64,000 bases of DNA, taken from Dactylosporangium sp. AC04546 (lineage in GTDB: Bacteria; Actinomycetota; Actinomycetes; Mycobacteriales; Micromonosporaceae). The notes below the pieces were generated by a model. It was given only the letters and a program-made list of their open reading frames with translations. It searched no databases and was not told where the DNA came from. Both the position numbers and the translations under genes were made by a program. Positions within the stretch are counted from its first letter, which is position 1, and each line of letters begins with the position of its first letter. Positions 23,457 through 31,640 of the stretch are shown piece by piece. The stretch spans positions 124,001 to 188,000 of the forward strand of contig NZ_JAHYSG010000006.1 of NCBI RefSeq assembly GCF_022095675.1, in the 5' to 3' direction.

Positions 23457-26400
23457 CTACGCTCCGGCGTGAACGTAGCTGGCCCAGTGCTGCGGCGACG
23501 ACGGCATCGCGTCGCGCACGTTCCGCGCGGCGTCGCGCAAGAACCGCGCCGACTCCGCGACGGGAAGGTGGTCCGGGTCGAGGGCGAGCGCGGCGTAGAA
23601 GGAGCCGGCGACGGTCTGGGCGATGCGGTCGTTGACCGGCCACAGAGTGCCCACAACGTGCCGGTATCCCAGGACCTGGAATGCGGACGTGAGGTGGATC
23701 GCCTGGTCAGCCAGGCTCGGGGTGGCGTCGGCGGTCGAACAGGCAGACAGGTAGCACAGCGCCCCGTCGAATGGGCCAAGTCCGGCCAGCTCGCGAAGTG
23801 TCAGCGGCGCGGTGCGGTGGTCGGTCAGCAGGATTCGGCTGGCGGCGGGATACTGCCAGTCGGCGACGCCGTGGCAGGCGAAGTGGACGATCGCCCGGCG
23901 GGGTAGTGCGTCAAGGACCGCGTCGTACCGTGCCTCTGCCCCGCGCAGTACCTCAGCGCCGGACAAGTAGCCAGCCACGGCATCCGCCTCGGCGTCCGCA
24001 CCGACCAGCGGGCTGACGTCGGGCGCTGCCGACGCGCAGACGACCAGTGCGGCCGCGCTGGTGGCATTCTCACTACCCACCCGCCGAGCGTGCGCCAACG
24101 CGCCAAGGGTCGGGGTGTATGAGCTGACGACCCGGTCGAATACGGTACGGCCGGATCGTTCGCGATGGTGTCCGGCGGCGTGCAGCGGCAGGTAGCTCAG
24201 CACGCCGATTGGACACCACCACAGGCGCTCGGGCGTTTCACGATTGGTCCCCGCCACGTCCAGTGCGGCAGCGGCGTATGTCTCCCACAGCCACTCAAGC
24301 ACCGCGCTCATCTCGCGCTGCGCGGCAACTCGCGCCGCATATCCGGGCTCCGACGCCGTCGCGGCCGTTGCCGTCCGGAATCGGTTAGCCTGCCGGAACA
24401 CCTCATCAGCCGTCACTGACGTACAAGTGACCGCCCGCGCCGGGTGTGCGGGGTCGTCGCGCAGTGCGATCACACCGCAGCCGGACTCGTGCGCATAGGC
24501 GTACACGACGGGACCTTGGCGCGCGTGTCGGCACGCGAGGGCCGCAGGCTCTGGCAGTAGGAAGGTCTCGAAACCGCGCATACGGCGCAGTCGCTCGAGC
24601 AGGTCGATCCACTCCTGGTCCATGCGCGCCCGTCGCGCGGCTTGGGCCGGGTTCACCGGGGCGGGGTCGGTCGGATCCGCCGAGCGGCCGACGTCGGCGC
24701 GGAACCAGGCGACCAGCCGCGCGTAGTGCGCGGCGAGCCGGGGCGCCCGCCGGGTCAGCGCGGTGATGTCGGTGAAGCGGTCCCGCATGGCCTCACCTAC
24801 CAGCAAGCCGCGGACCTGCTCAATGAGTTCGACTGCCCGGTCAGGTCTCCCGGCCGCTACACAGGCGGCAGCGATTTGGGCGGCGAAGCCGTTGATGCGG
24901 CCGAGTTCGTGCTCGCGATCGCGGCGGTCGAGGTAGCGGCCGGCGATCCTCGGTACGAGGACGACCGCGAGTTCCAGCGCGGCGACGGCCGCGTCGTGGT
25001 CGCCGTGCCGGGTCGCGAGATCCGCCTCGCACCTGTAGGCCCAGATGCGCAGCATCGCAGCGGCGGCCGACATTCGGGCCGCTCGGTGATAGGCGAGACG
25101 GGCGTCGCGGGACATGGCCTTGTCGCCGTCGAGGTCGGCGAGGGTGCTCATCGCCCGGCCGAGGTTGGCCAGCACCGACGCGGCGGTAGCGTCGTCGACG
25201 CCGAGCAGGTCGAGCGCGGACCGGCCGGCTGCGACGGCTTGCTCGAGTGCCACCCGGTCTCCGGTGCGGTCGTACAGCGACCGGAGAATGATCATGTGGT
25301 TGGAGAGCCGACCCGGCCGTTCACGGTCGTGGGTGGCGGTCGCCGCGAGGACCGACTCGCTCAGCACAGCCGCTTCCCGCAACGGCTGTTCGTCGTCGAT
25401 GAAACTACTCAACGTGCGTAGGAGGAGGGCGTACGTGGAGATCGCGGCCAAACGGAACGGGCCACCGTCCGCAGCCAGGCCCATCGCCCGTCGGCTGAAC
25501 TCGACCGCGTCGCGGGCGGCGGCAGGGTCCCGCGTACGCTCGATGTAGCTTCGCAGCAGGATGCCTAGGTTGGAGAGGCGGCCGGCAAGGTCCGGATGGC
25601 CGGGAGGTGTCGCGGCCAGCGCGTTGCGGCCATGTCCGACCGCCCGACGGAGGCTGTCCAGATCGCCGGTCTCGCCGAACCAGGCGTGCAACGCCAGGCT
25701 CAGGTTGCCGTGAGTCGCCGCCAGGTATGGGTGCCCGGGCGGTAGGTCCGCCACGGCGGCGGCGCCAGTATCGATCGCATCGGCCAAAACGGACCGATCG
25801 GCGCTGTGTTCGTACCGGGTACGCTCCACCAGACAGAGATTCGACTGCAATGCGGAGCGGATGCGGGCGTCGCCGGTCGACGAGATCACGCCGATCAACA
25901 GCGTGCGGCATTCGTCGAGTAGCGTGCCGTCGCCGGTCTTCTCATAGACGCTCAGTAGTGCGACGGCGAGGTTGCCCGACAGGCTTTCCCTGGCCGCATC
26001 GTCGCCGTCCGACCGGCCGAGCGCGCGTCGCCCGATGCGGGCCGCTTCGCGCGCATGCCGGAGGTTGCCGCTGTGCACAAACATGGTGTTCAAGGCCGCC
26101 ATGTGATTGCACCAAGCGCGAAGCGCGCGCGGATCCTCAGCCGGGCGGCCGGCGGCAGCCAAACGCGAAACCCGGACGGCGTCCCGGATATCGGCCAGCC
26201 GGCCCCCGCGCTCAAACCGCGCCTGCAGCGCGAGATCCAGGTTGGACAGGCGGTCTGCCCGGTCAGCCGATGCACCGTCCGTCAGCCGAACTGCTTTCCG
26301 GCCGGCGGACACCGCCTCATCGAGAACGTCGGCACCGAGCCCATGGTCGTGGCCTAGTTGAAGGGCAGCACACAGGTTCGACAGTGCGGCAGCCCGGTCC

Positions 26401-26558
26401 TCGCTGGAGCCGCCCACGCCGGCGGCCTGCCGGAAGTCGTGGAACGCCGCGGCGAGAACGTCAAGGTCACCCGTCTGACGGAACTCGCGCACGTGGGAGA
26501 CACCGTCCGACATCAGGACGTCGAACGAGGGGGAAGGCCGATTGGCGTCGGTCAACAT
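23457..26558 (-). CDS. large helical-repeat CHAT-domain protease
   Basis: 1033 residues, no signal peptide. Residues ~1-640 form TPR-like helical repeats, many with the theme PGHPDLAGRLSNLGILLRSY or LSNLCAALQLGHDHG, in units of ~45-50 residues. The C-terminal third (~residues 720-1033) is a CHAT domain, a caspase-like cysteine protease. The presumed catalytic His is H896 in VHFACHG and the Cys is C940 in CYLSACS, followed by YRHVVGTLWPVND and QHWASYVHAGA. TPR-CHAT proteins act in prokaryotic immunity and cell death (for example the protease of the type III-E gRAMP complex), but no CRISPR or sensor gene is next to it. It stands alone, convergent with MarR. Confidence 0.88.
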   Translation of the reverse strand: MLTDANRPSPSFDVLMSDGVSHVREFRQTGDLDVLAAAFHDFRQAAGVGGSSEDRAAALSNLCAALQLGHDHGLGADVLDEAVSAGRKAVRLTDGASADRADRLSNLDLALQARFERGGRLADIRDAVRVSRLAAAGRPAEDPRALRAWCNHMAALNTMFVHSGNLRHAREAARIGRRALGRSDGDDAARESLSGNLAVALLSVYEKTGDGTLLDECRTLLIGVISSTGDARIRSALQSNLCLVERTRYEHSADRSVLADAIDTGAAAVADLPPGHPYLAATHGNLSLALHAWFGETGDLDSLRRAVGHGRNALAATPPGHPDLAGRLSNLGILLRSYIERTRDPAAARDAVEFSRRAMGLAADGGPFRLAAISTYALLLRTLSSFIDDEQPLREAAVLSESVLAATATHDRERPGRLSNHMIILRSLYDRTGDRVALEQAVAAGRSALDLLGVDDATAASVLANLGRAMSTLADLDGDKAMSRDARLAYHRAARMSAAAAMLRIWAYRCEADLATRHGDHDAAVAALELAVVLVPRIAGRYLDRRDREHELGRINGFAAQIAAACVAAGRPDRAVELIEQVRGLLVGEAMRDRFTDITALTRRAPRLAAHYARLVAWFRADVGRSADPTDPAPVNPAQAARRARMDQEWIDLLERLRRMRGFETFLLPEPAALACRHARQGPVVYAYAHESGCGVIALRDDPAHPARAVTCTSVTADEVFRQANRFRTATAATASEPGYAARVAAQREMSAVLEWLWETYAAAALDVAGTNRETPERLWWCPIGVLSYLPLHAAGHHRERSGRTVFDRVVSSYTPTLGALAHARRVGSENATSAAALVVCASAAPDVSPLVGADAEADAVAGYLSGAEVLRGAEARYDAVLDALPRRAIVHFACHGVADWQYPAASRILLTDHRTAPLTLRELAGLGPFDGALCYLSACSTADATPSLADQAIHLTSAFQVLGYRHVVGTLWPVNDRIAQTVAGSFYAALALDPDHLPVAESARFLRDAARNVRDAMPSSPQHWASYVHAGA

Positions 26559-26687
26559 TAGGAGTGAGAGTATCCAACGCGGGTCGTCATCCCCGCTCTA
26601 TCGCCGCGCTGCCCGTGCCGACCTGCCCGGAGGAAGCGGCGACACAGTCAGGGCCGCGCCGATCCCCGGGCGTGGGATGAAAGCGCA

Positions 26688-26722
26688 CGGCCCCCGGCGA
26701 CGGGTCGCGTCGCCGGGGGCCG
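26688..26722 (-). terminator. strong hairpin terminator of the glycoside hydrolase gene
   Basis: CGGCCCCCGGCGAC (26688-26701) pairs perfectly with GTCGCCGGGGGCCG (26709-26722) over 14 bp, loop GGGTCGC. It lies 17 bases downstream of the hydrolase stop on the minus strand. Confidence 0.85.
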
Positions 26723-26739
26723 CGCTTCGTGCCGTGGGG

Positions 26740-29700
26740 TCAGGAGGCGTAGGCCCTGACCTCGAGCAGGCCGAGTGAGGCGGTACCGGTAGCGGTGAGC
26801 TGCACGCGCAGTCTCGTGGTCGAGGTCGCGGTGAAGGTGACCGTGTTGAAGGCGTTCTTGGTGAGGGTGTACCCGCTGGCGCCGGGCACGTCGACGTAGG
26901 CCGAGCCGTTCCAGTACTGCAGCTTCCACGCCGACGGCATGTCGATGCCCTGCTCGTCGTCGAAGAAGTACACCTGGGCCCGGCTCAGCGACTGGGCCGA
27001 CGACCACTGCAGCTCGGCCCACTGGGTGCCGGTCTCCGGCCAGGTGCCCCAGCGGGAGCCGTCGTTCGTGGCGCCGCTGTTCGAGCTGGTCGGCTCGTCA
27101 CCGTTGTTGATCGCGCCGCAGCTCTCCCACGACGAGGTGTAGGAGCACACCGGGCTCGCCGCCGTCGCGAGGTTGCCGCCGCCCGGCGGGGGCTGGGTCC
27201 CGCCCCGGTTGAAGACCTTGATCTCGGTGAGGCCGGTCTTCGCCCCGGAGGCGTTCGTCGCCAGGACGCGGACCCGTTGCGCGCTGACGGCCGGGAAGGT
27301 GACCAGGTTGTAGTTGCCCTTCGGTGTCGACGGGTTCTTGGCCTGGCTGCCGACGCTGACCCAGGTGCTGCCGTTGTAGTACTGGATGTCGTACGACGAC
27401 GGCGCCCGGTAGGTGGCGGACGCCGGCCGGCTGTCCTTGAAGTACAGGCGGATCTCGTTGAACGTCCGCGACTGGCCGAAGTTGACCTCGAACCAGTCCT
27501 GGCTGTTCGGGGAGCCGCCGGCGCCCCAGAACGGCTCGTTGGTCGGGAAGCCGTCGATCGCGGAACCCGTCGACGAGCCCGAGCCGGTGTACGAGGCGGT
27601 GACCGTCGCGCCGGTGGCGAGGTTGGTCAGCGCCGGGGCGGTGGCGTCGACGCCGGCCTTGGCCATGATGTCCACGACGCGGGGGTCCGTCTGCACGACC
27701 TGGGCGGGCGACTGCAGGCCGGAGTACGCCTGGCTGTAGGCGACCGTGCCCGAGGTGGTGACGGTGCCCGTGGCCGGGTCCCAGGTGAACGGGACGAGCG
27801 AGTTGACGGTGGCGACCCGGGTGCCGTTGATGAAGATGGAGTACCCCTGGGGCACGCCCGGGTAGCGGGTCACGCCGTCGGCCGGGTCGTCCCAGACGAT
27901 GGTCAGGTCGGCGTTGCGGTAGCGCAGGTTGTTGACGGTGAACCGGTCCCAGCCGATGTTGATCGGCGAGAGCTCGACCTTCGCGTCGCTGCGCGGCCGC
28001 AGGCCGGCCACGTCCTCGATCATCGTCCAGTTGCTGCTGCCCAGGATGTTGTGGTGGATCCAGGAGCGGTAGGTGATCGAGGAGCCGTTCCAGTTCGCCC
28101 AGAACTCGTTGGCGTCCGGGTAGGCGGTGTTGCCGTTGACGTACTGGGCCCAGGCGTTCCAGTACAGCAGCTTCTTGTACCACTCGGTGGTGATCCACGA
28201 GTTCGGGTAGTTGCGCAGCACCGAGCTCAGCAGCCGGAACTGCACGGTCGAGTTGATGGTGGAGAAGTTGTTGCTGCCGGTGCCCGACGCCGCCTTGTCC
28301 GCCTGGTTGGCGGTGTAGAACGGGAAGATCGGGTACTGGGCCGGGTCGTCGAACAGTCGCAGCGCCTGCTTGTACTCCGTGGTGTTCGGGATGGCGCCGA
28401 CCGCGAACGGGTAGTAGATGTTGATTTCTTTCCACGGGTTGAACGCGCCGTCGCTCGCCATGCGGTTCTCGAACAGCTGCCGGTTGGGGTTCCACAGCAC
28501 GCTGACGATGGCGGCGGCGATCTGGTTGGCGAGCGTGGTCATCTCGTTCGCCTTGGCCGTGTTGCCGACGGCGGCGTAGGCCTGGGCCGCCGCGAGGGCG
28601 CCGCTGTACTGGTACGCGGACTCGCCGCGGTCCATGTTGCCGGCGCGCCAGTGGAACGACACCGCGTCGGCGTCGTTGCCGGTCAGCGCGCCCCAGTTGT
28701 ACTCGATGAGCTTGTTGTTGTTGGTGTCGTACGTCGCCAGCTGGCCCTTGACGTCACGCTCGGCGTACTGGGCGAGGTTGGCCGCGAGGCCCGGCTGGCC
28801 GCCGTGGATCTGGTAGCTCTTCCAGGCCGCCTCGGCGATGTACTGGGTGTAGCTGTTGGACCAGTTCTCGGGATCGCCGGGGTTGTCCATGAACCGGCCG
28901 TTCTTCGACGTCTGGCCGACGGACAGCCAGTCGCCGTAGGCGTACAGCGGCGTGCGCAGGTACTTCAGGTCGTCGATGTGCATGGGCTGGGTGAGCGCGA
29001 TGGCGTTGTTGTAGCCGAGCGCGCCCTCGACCGAGGTCGGGAACTGGAAGGTCTGCCCCGGGATGTTCGCGTCGAGGTTGTTGAACCGCATCAACCACCA
29101 GCGGTAGTAGTAGTTCTTCGTCAGCGCCGGCACCGGCGAGTCGAAGTACGGGATGTTGTCCGCCCACCACTGGTTGTACGCCCGCACGTGGGTCGCGAAC
29201 GCGGTGGCGTTGGAGTATCCCGCGTACGCCGTGTACTCGGTGGACGACTCGGGAATCTCACTCGCGATGAACCCCATCACGACCTTGGCCGTGACGGTCG
29301 CACCGGCCCCGATGGTGATCGACCGGTTCAGGCCGCCGGAGCTGACCGAGAAGCCGTCACCGGTGAGCCGGGTCGTCAGCGTGGTCAGGCTGTTCTTCAC
29401 GCCGGTGGAGCCGGTCAGCTCGCTGCCGCTGCCGCTGGTCGCATAGGGCGAGGTCGCCCGCAGCGTCAGGGTGGTCGAGGCGGAGCCGCTGTTGGTGATC
29501 GACAGGTTCGTCACGGCGACGTTGTTGTTCGTGATGAACTTCTGCTGGGTGATCGAGACCGAGCCGCTGTTGAAGACGCTCTTGGCGTAGCTCGGCGCCT
29601 GGAAGCGCTGTGCGGTCTGCTCGGTGAACGTGCCCGGGCTGGCGGTGATCGTGTACGCGTTGTTGTCGCTGATGCTCTCCCAGTACGCCACGCGGCCGCC

Positions 29701-30045
29701 GAAGCCGAGTACGCCCGGGTTGTAGGTCTTCATGAACAGCGCCCGGCCGCGGCTCATGAGGATCCCGCCGTCGGCGTCGGCCGGGTCGCCGCTGCCGCTG
29801 CGGCCGAGCAGCCGGTCGATCCAGAAGTCGGTGCCGCCGCTCTCCGCGTTGTAGATCGCCTGCATCATGTTGCCGGTGGTGTAGCCGACGGGCGCGGTCG
29901 GGATCGCCGGTCCGGAGAACGTCGGGTAGCCGATGGTCTGGGCCGCGGCGGCAGGGCTGGCGGCCGTGGCCACCGCGGCGATCGAGGCGGTCAGGGTGGT
30001 CGTCAACGCGATTGCCAGCCTGGACTTCCAGCGGGGGTATGGCAT
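26740..30045 (-). CDS. secreted glycoside hydrolase, (alpha/alpha)6-barrel type, with two C-terminal discoidin-like modules
   Basis: 1101 residues. The Sec signal peptide (RWKSRLAIALTTTLTASIAA ... ASPAAAAQ) is cleaved near residue 35. An N-terminal beta-sandwich (~40-270) precedes a helical barrel with AYNQWWADNIPYFDSPVPAL, DIP-type loops LRTPLYAYGDWLSVGQTSKN, FHWRAGNMDRGESAYQYSGA and RSWIHHNILGSSNWTMIEDV, resembling MGH1-like/GH63-like hydrolases. From ~800 there are two galactose-binding-like (F5/8 C, CBM32-like) modules: AIDGFPTNEPFWGAGG ... and ESCGAINNGDEPTSSNSGAT. The exact family and substrate are unresolved, plausibly an arabinose- or mannose-containing plant polymer. ATG 30045 has GGAGGTGA 5 bases upstream. 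LacI-type operator motifs lie in its leader. Confidence 0.85.
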   Translation of the reverse strand: MPYPRWKSRLAIALTTTLTASIAAVATAASPAAAAQTIGYPTFSGPAIPTAPVGYTTGNMMQAIYNAESGGTDFWIDRLLGRSGSGDPADADGGILMSRGRALFMKTYNPGVLGFGGRVAYWESISDNNAYTITASPGTFTEQTAQRFQAPSYAKSVFNSGSVSITQQKFITNNNVAVTNLSITNSGSASTTLTLRATSPYATSGSGSELTGSTGVKNSLTTLTTRLTGDGFSVSSGGLNRSITIGAGATVTAKVVMGFIASEIPESSTEYTAYAGYSNATAFATHVRAYNQWWADNIPYFDSPVPALTKNYYYRWWLMRFNNLDANIPGQTFQFPTSVEGALGYNNAIALTQPMHIDDLKYLRTPLYAYGDWLSVGQTSKNGRFMDNPGDPENWSNSYTQYIAEAAWKSYQIHGGQPGLAANLAQYAERDVKGQLATYDTNNNKLIEYNWGALTGNDADAVSFHWRAGNMDRGESAYQYSGALAAAQAYAAVGNTAKANEMTTLANQIAAAIVSVLWNPNRQLFENRMASDGAFNPWKEINIYYPFAVGAIPNTTEYKQALRLFDDPAQYPIFPFYTANQADKAASGTGSNNFSTINSTVQFRLLSSVLRNYPNSWITTEWYKKLLYWNAWAQYVNGNTAYPDANEFWANWNGSSITYRSWIHHNILGSSNWTMIEDVAGLRPRSDAKVELSPINIGWDRFTVNNLRYRNADLTIVWDDPADGVTRYPGVPQGYSIFINGTRVATVNSLVPFTWDPATGTVTTSGTVAYSQAYSGLQSPAQVVQTDPRVVDIMAKAGVDATAPALTNLATGATVTASYTGSGSSTGSAIDGFPTNEPFWGAGGSPNSQDWFEVNFGQSRTFNEIRLYFKDSRPASATYRAPSSYDIQYYNGSTWVSVGSQAKNPSTPKGNYNLVTFPAVSAQRVRVLATNASGAKTGLTEIKVFNRGGTQPPPGGGNLATAASPVCSYTSSWESCGAINNGDEPTSSNSGATNDGSRWGTWPETGTQWAELQWSSAQSLSRAQVYFFDDEQGIDMPSAWKLQYWNGSAYVDVPGASGYTLTKNAFNTVTFTATSTTRLRVQLTATGTASLGLLEVRAYAS

Positions 30046-30173
30046 CGCGTCACCTCCATTCGAGATGTGGTTCACGGGTGCATACCTTCGTTTCCAGCAG
30101 CCCGACGAAGTTCGTTCCGTTGGACTGCAGGGTCGGGCGGCGGTGCCGTCGGGGTGGGCACCGCGGGCCGGGT

Positions 30174-30287
30174 GAAACGTTTTCGGGTCGGCGCGGGGAG
30201 GCGGGCTATCAGGCGGCCCGTAGCGGCAGGCAGCCCGATAGCTTGCTGTCTATGGCTAGCCAGTCTGGCTCCCGAAAACCTTTTCGG
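30174..30287. promoter_or_regulatory. two LacI-type operator-like motifs upstream of the glycoside hydrolase
   Basis: Site 1 is GAAACGTTTTCGG (30174-30186). Site 2 is CCGAAAACCTTTTCGG (30272-30287), whose 7-base arms CCGAAAA/TTTTCGG are perfect inverted repeats. Site 2 and its flank (CGAAAACCTTTTCGGCAAGA) recur identically upstream of the CBM2-metalloprotease. The rest of the 350-base gap 30046-30396 shows no gene. Confidence 0.6.
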
Positions 30288-30396
30288 CAAGACCTCGCGA
30301 CGCCATCAGATCGCGCTGCTGCTCAGCGCGACCGCCGAGGGCGATCTGACGGGGTGGCGGCGTCCGGGGCCGGGCGCCGCCACCGGGCCGGGGGTG

Positions 30397-31494
30397 TCAG
30401 GACAGGAAGCTGCCGTACGGGCCGCTCATGATCGCGTTCTTCTGCGCCTGGCTGAAGTGGGTGTTCGGGTAGCTGTAGAAGGACGCGGACATGGGCGTGC
30501 CGTCGGTGGAGGTCGAGTCGGGCAGCCCGAAGGCGTGGCCGAGCTCGTGGACCATCCCGCCGTACCAGCGGTTCATCGGCCCGTTGACGCCGGCCGCGCC
30601 GTCCGCGTCGTGGCCGCTGAGCAGGACCCAGCCAGGGCTCGCCCCGCCGCCGGACTTGCCGACGTCCTCGGCGCTGATCTCGCCGACGACGAGCCAGCGG
30701 CTGTCGGGGTTGTTGATGCCGAGCCGGCGGCGCAGTTCGGCCTGCATGTTGAAGACCACGCACCAGTAGCGGTCGGCGGACGTGCAGTTGTTGTTGATGT
30801 AGAAGTTGGTGTCGCGCTCGCCGTTGACCACCTCCACGACCGTCGTGTTGAGCGTGAAGGTCTTGCCGAGCTCCTGCCCGTAGTACCGCTGCGCCTCCCG
30901 CATCACGTTCGCGATCCCGTCCGGGTACCGCTGGTTGAACGCGACGTCGGTCGGCTTGAGCCACAGGACCCGGACCGTCCGGTTCGCCGGGCCGGTGCCG
31001 CCCGACGACGACGGCGACGACGACGGCGACGGCGACGACGACCGCGTCGGCGAGGCGCTCGCGCTCGCCGACGGGTTGACGGATCCGGTACAGGCGACGT
31101 TGTTGAGCCGGAACGAGGCCGGCACCGGGTTGGCGCCGCTCCAGGCGCCGTTGAACCCGAACGAGGTGCTGGCGCCGGTGCCGAGCGCGCCGTTGTACCC
31201 CACGTTGACTGCCGTCACGGCCGCGCCGTTCTGTGTGACGGTCGCGTTCCAGGCCTGGGTGACCGTCTGGCCGTTGGTGAAGCTCCAGGTCAGCGTCCAG
31301 CCGCTGATCGCGTCGCCGAGGTTGGTGATCGCCACGTCGGCGCCGAAGCCGCCCTGCCACTGTGAGCTGACCGTGTACGTCACCCGGCAGCCGGCCGCGG
31401 CGGCACCGGCCGTCGTGGCGACGGTCGCCCCGGCCGCGGCGAGGCTGACCGTGGCCGCGACGACCACGAGCCCGCGAACCCGTTCACGCCGCAT
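30397..31494 (-). CDS. secreted CBM2-linked zinc metalloprotease
   Basis: 365 residues. The signal peptide (RGLVVVAATVSLAAAGATVA...AGAAAAG) is followed by a family 2 carbohydrate-binding module (~residues 36-130: CRVTYTVSSQWQGGFGADVA, ISGWTLTWSFTNGQTVTQAW, closing NNVACTG), a Ser/Pro/Ala linker, and a catalytic domain. That domain holds the zinc motif HELGHAFGLPD (starting at H316), a metzincin-type HExxHxxGxxD with a Met turn candidate in DGTPMSASF. The CBM2 anchors it to cellulose or chitin. The second ATG, 31494, is used because AAGGGG spaces correctly to it rather than to 31500. LacI-type motifs upstream link it to the glycoside hydrolase. Confidence 0.85.
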   Translation of the reverse strand: MRRERVRGLVVVAATVSLAAAGATVATTAGAAAAGCRVTYTVSSQWQGGFGADVAITNLGDAISGWTLTWSFTNGQTVTQAWNATVTQNGAAVTAVNVGYNGALGTGASTSFGFNGAWSGANPVPASFRLNNVACTGSVNPSASASASPTRSSSPSPSSSPSSSGGTGPANRTVRVLWLKPTDVAFNQRYPDGIANVMREAQRYYGQELGKTFTLNTTVVEVVNGERDTNFYINNNCTSADRYWCVVFNMQAELRRRLGINNPDSRWLVVGEISAEDVGKSGGGASPGWVLLSGHDADGAAGVNGPMNRWYGGMVHELGHAFGLPDSTSTDGTPMSASFYSYPNTHFSQAQKNAIMSGPYGSFLS

Positions 31495-31544
31495 GCTCAT
31501 CCCCTTTCATCCACGAACTCCGATAGGAGGGGCCAGAATGGTGG

Positions 31545-31616
31545 ACGAAAACCTTTTCGGCAAGATGGGAAGGACGGTCCGAAAACCTTTCATGGCCGGC
31601 GCCATGAAACTTTCGC
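31545..31616. promoter_or_regulatory. three LacI-type operator-like motifs upstream of the CBM2-metalloprotease
   Basis: ACGAAAACCTTTTCGG (31545-31560), CCGAAAACCTTTCATGG (31579-31595) and TGAAACTTTCGC (31605-31616). The first shares 20 identical bases with the motif at 30273-30292. They cover the promoter region of the metalloprotease, suggesting induction by a sugar released from the polymer. Confidence 0.55.
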
Positions 31617-31640
31617 GGAGGCGACTCCCCGGAGATATGG

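Noticed and set aside
27277..31365. Very long open reading frame on the plus strand across the glycoside hydrolase and metalloprotease genes (1362 codons)
   Set aside because: It runs antisense to two clearly secreted, domain-bearing proteins; its sequence is Arg/Gly/Val-rich with no recognisable motif, the usual shadow in 70%+ GC DNA.
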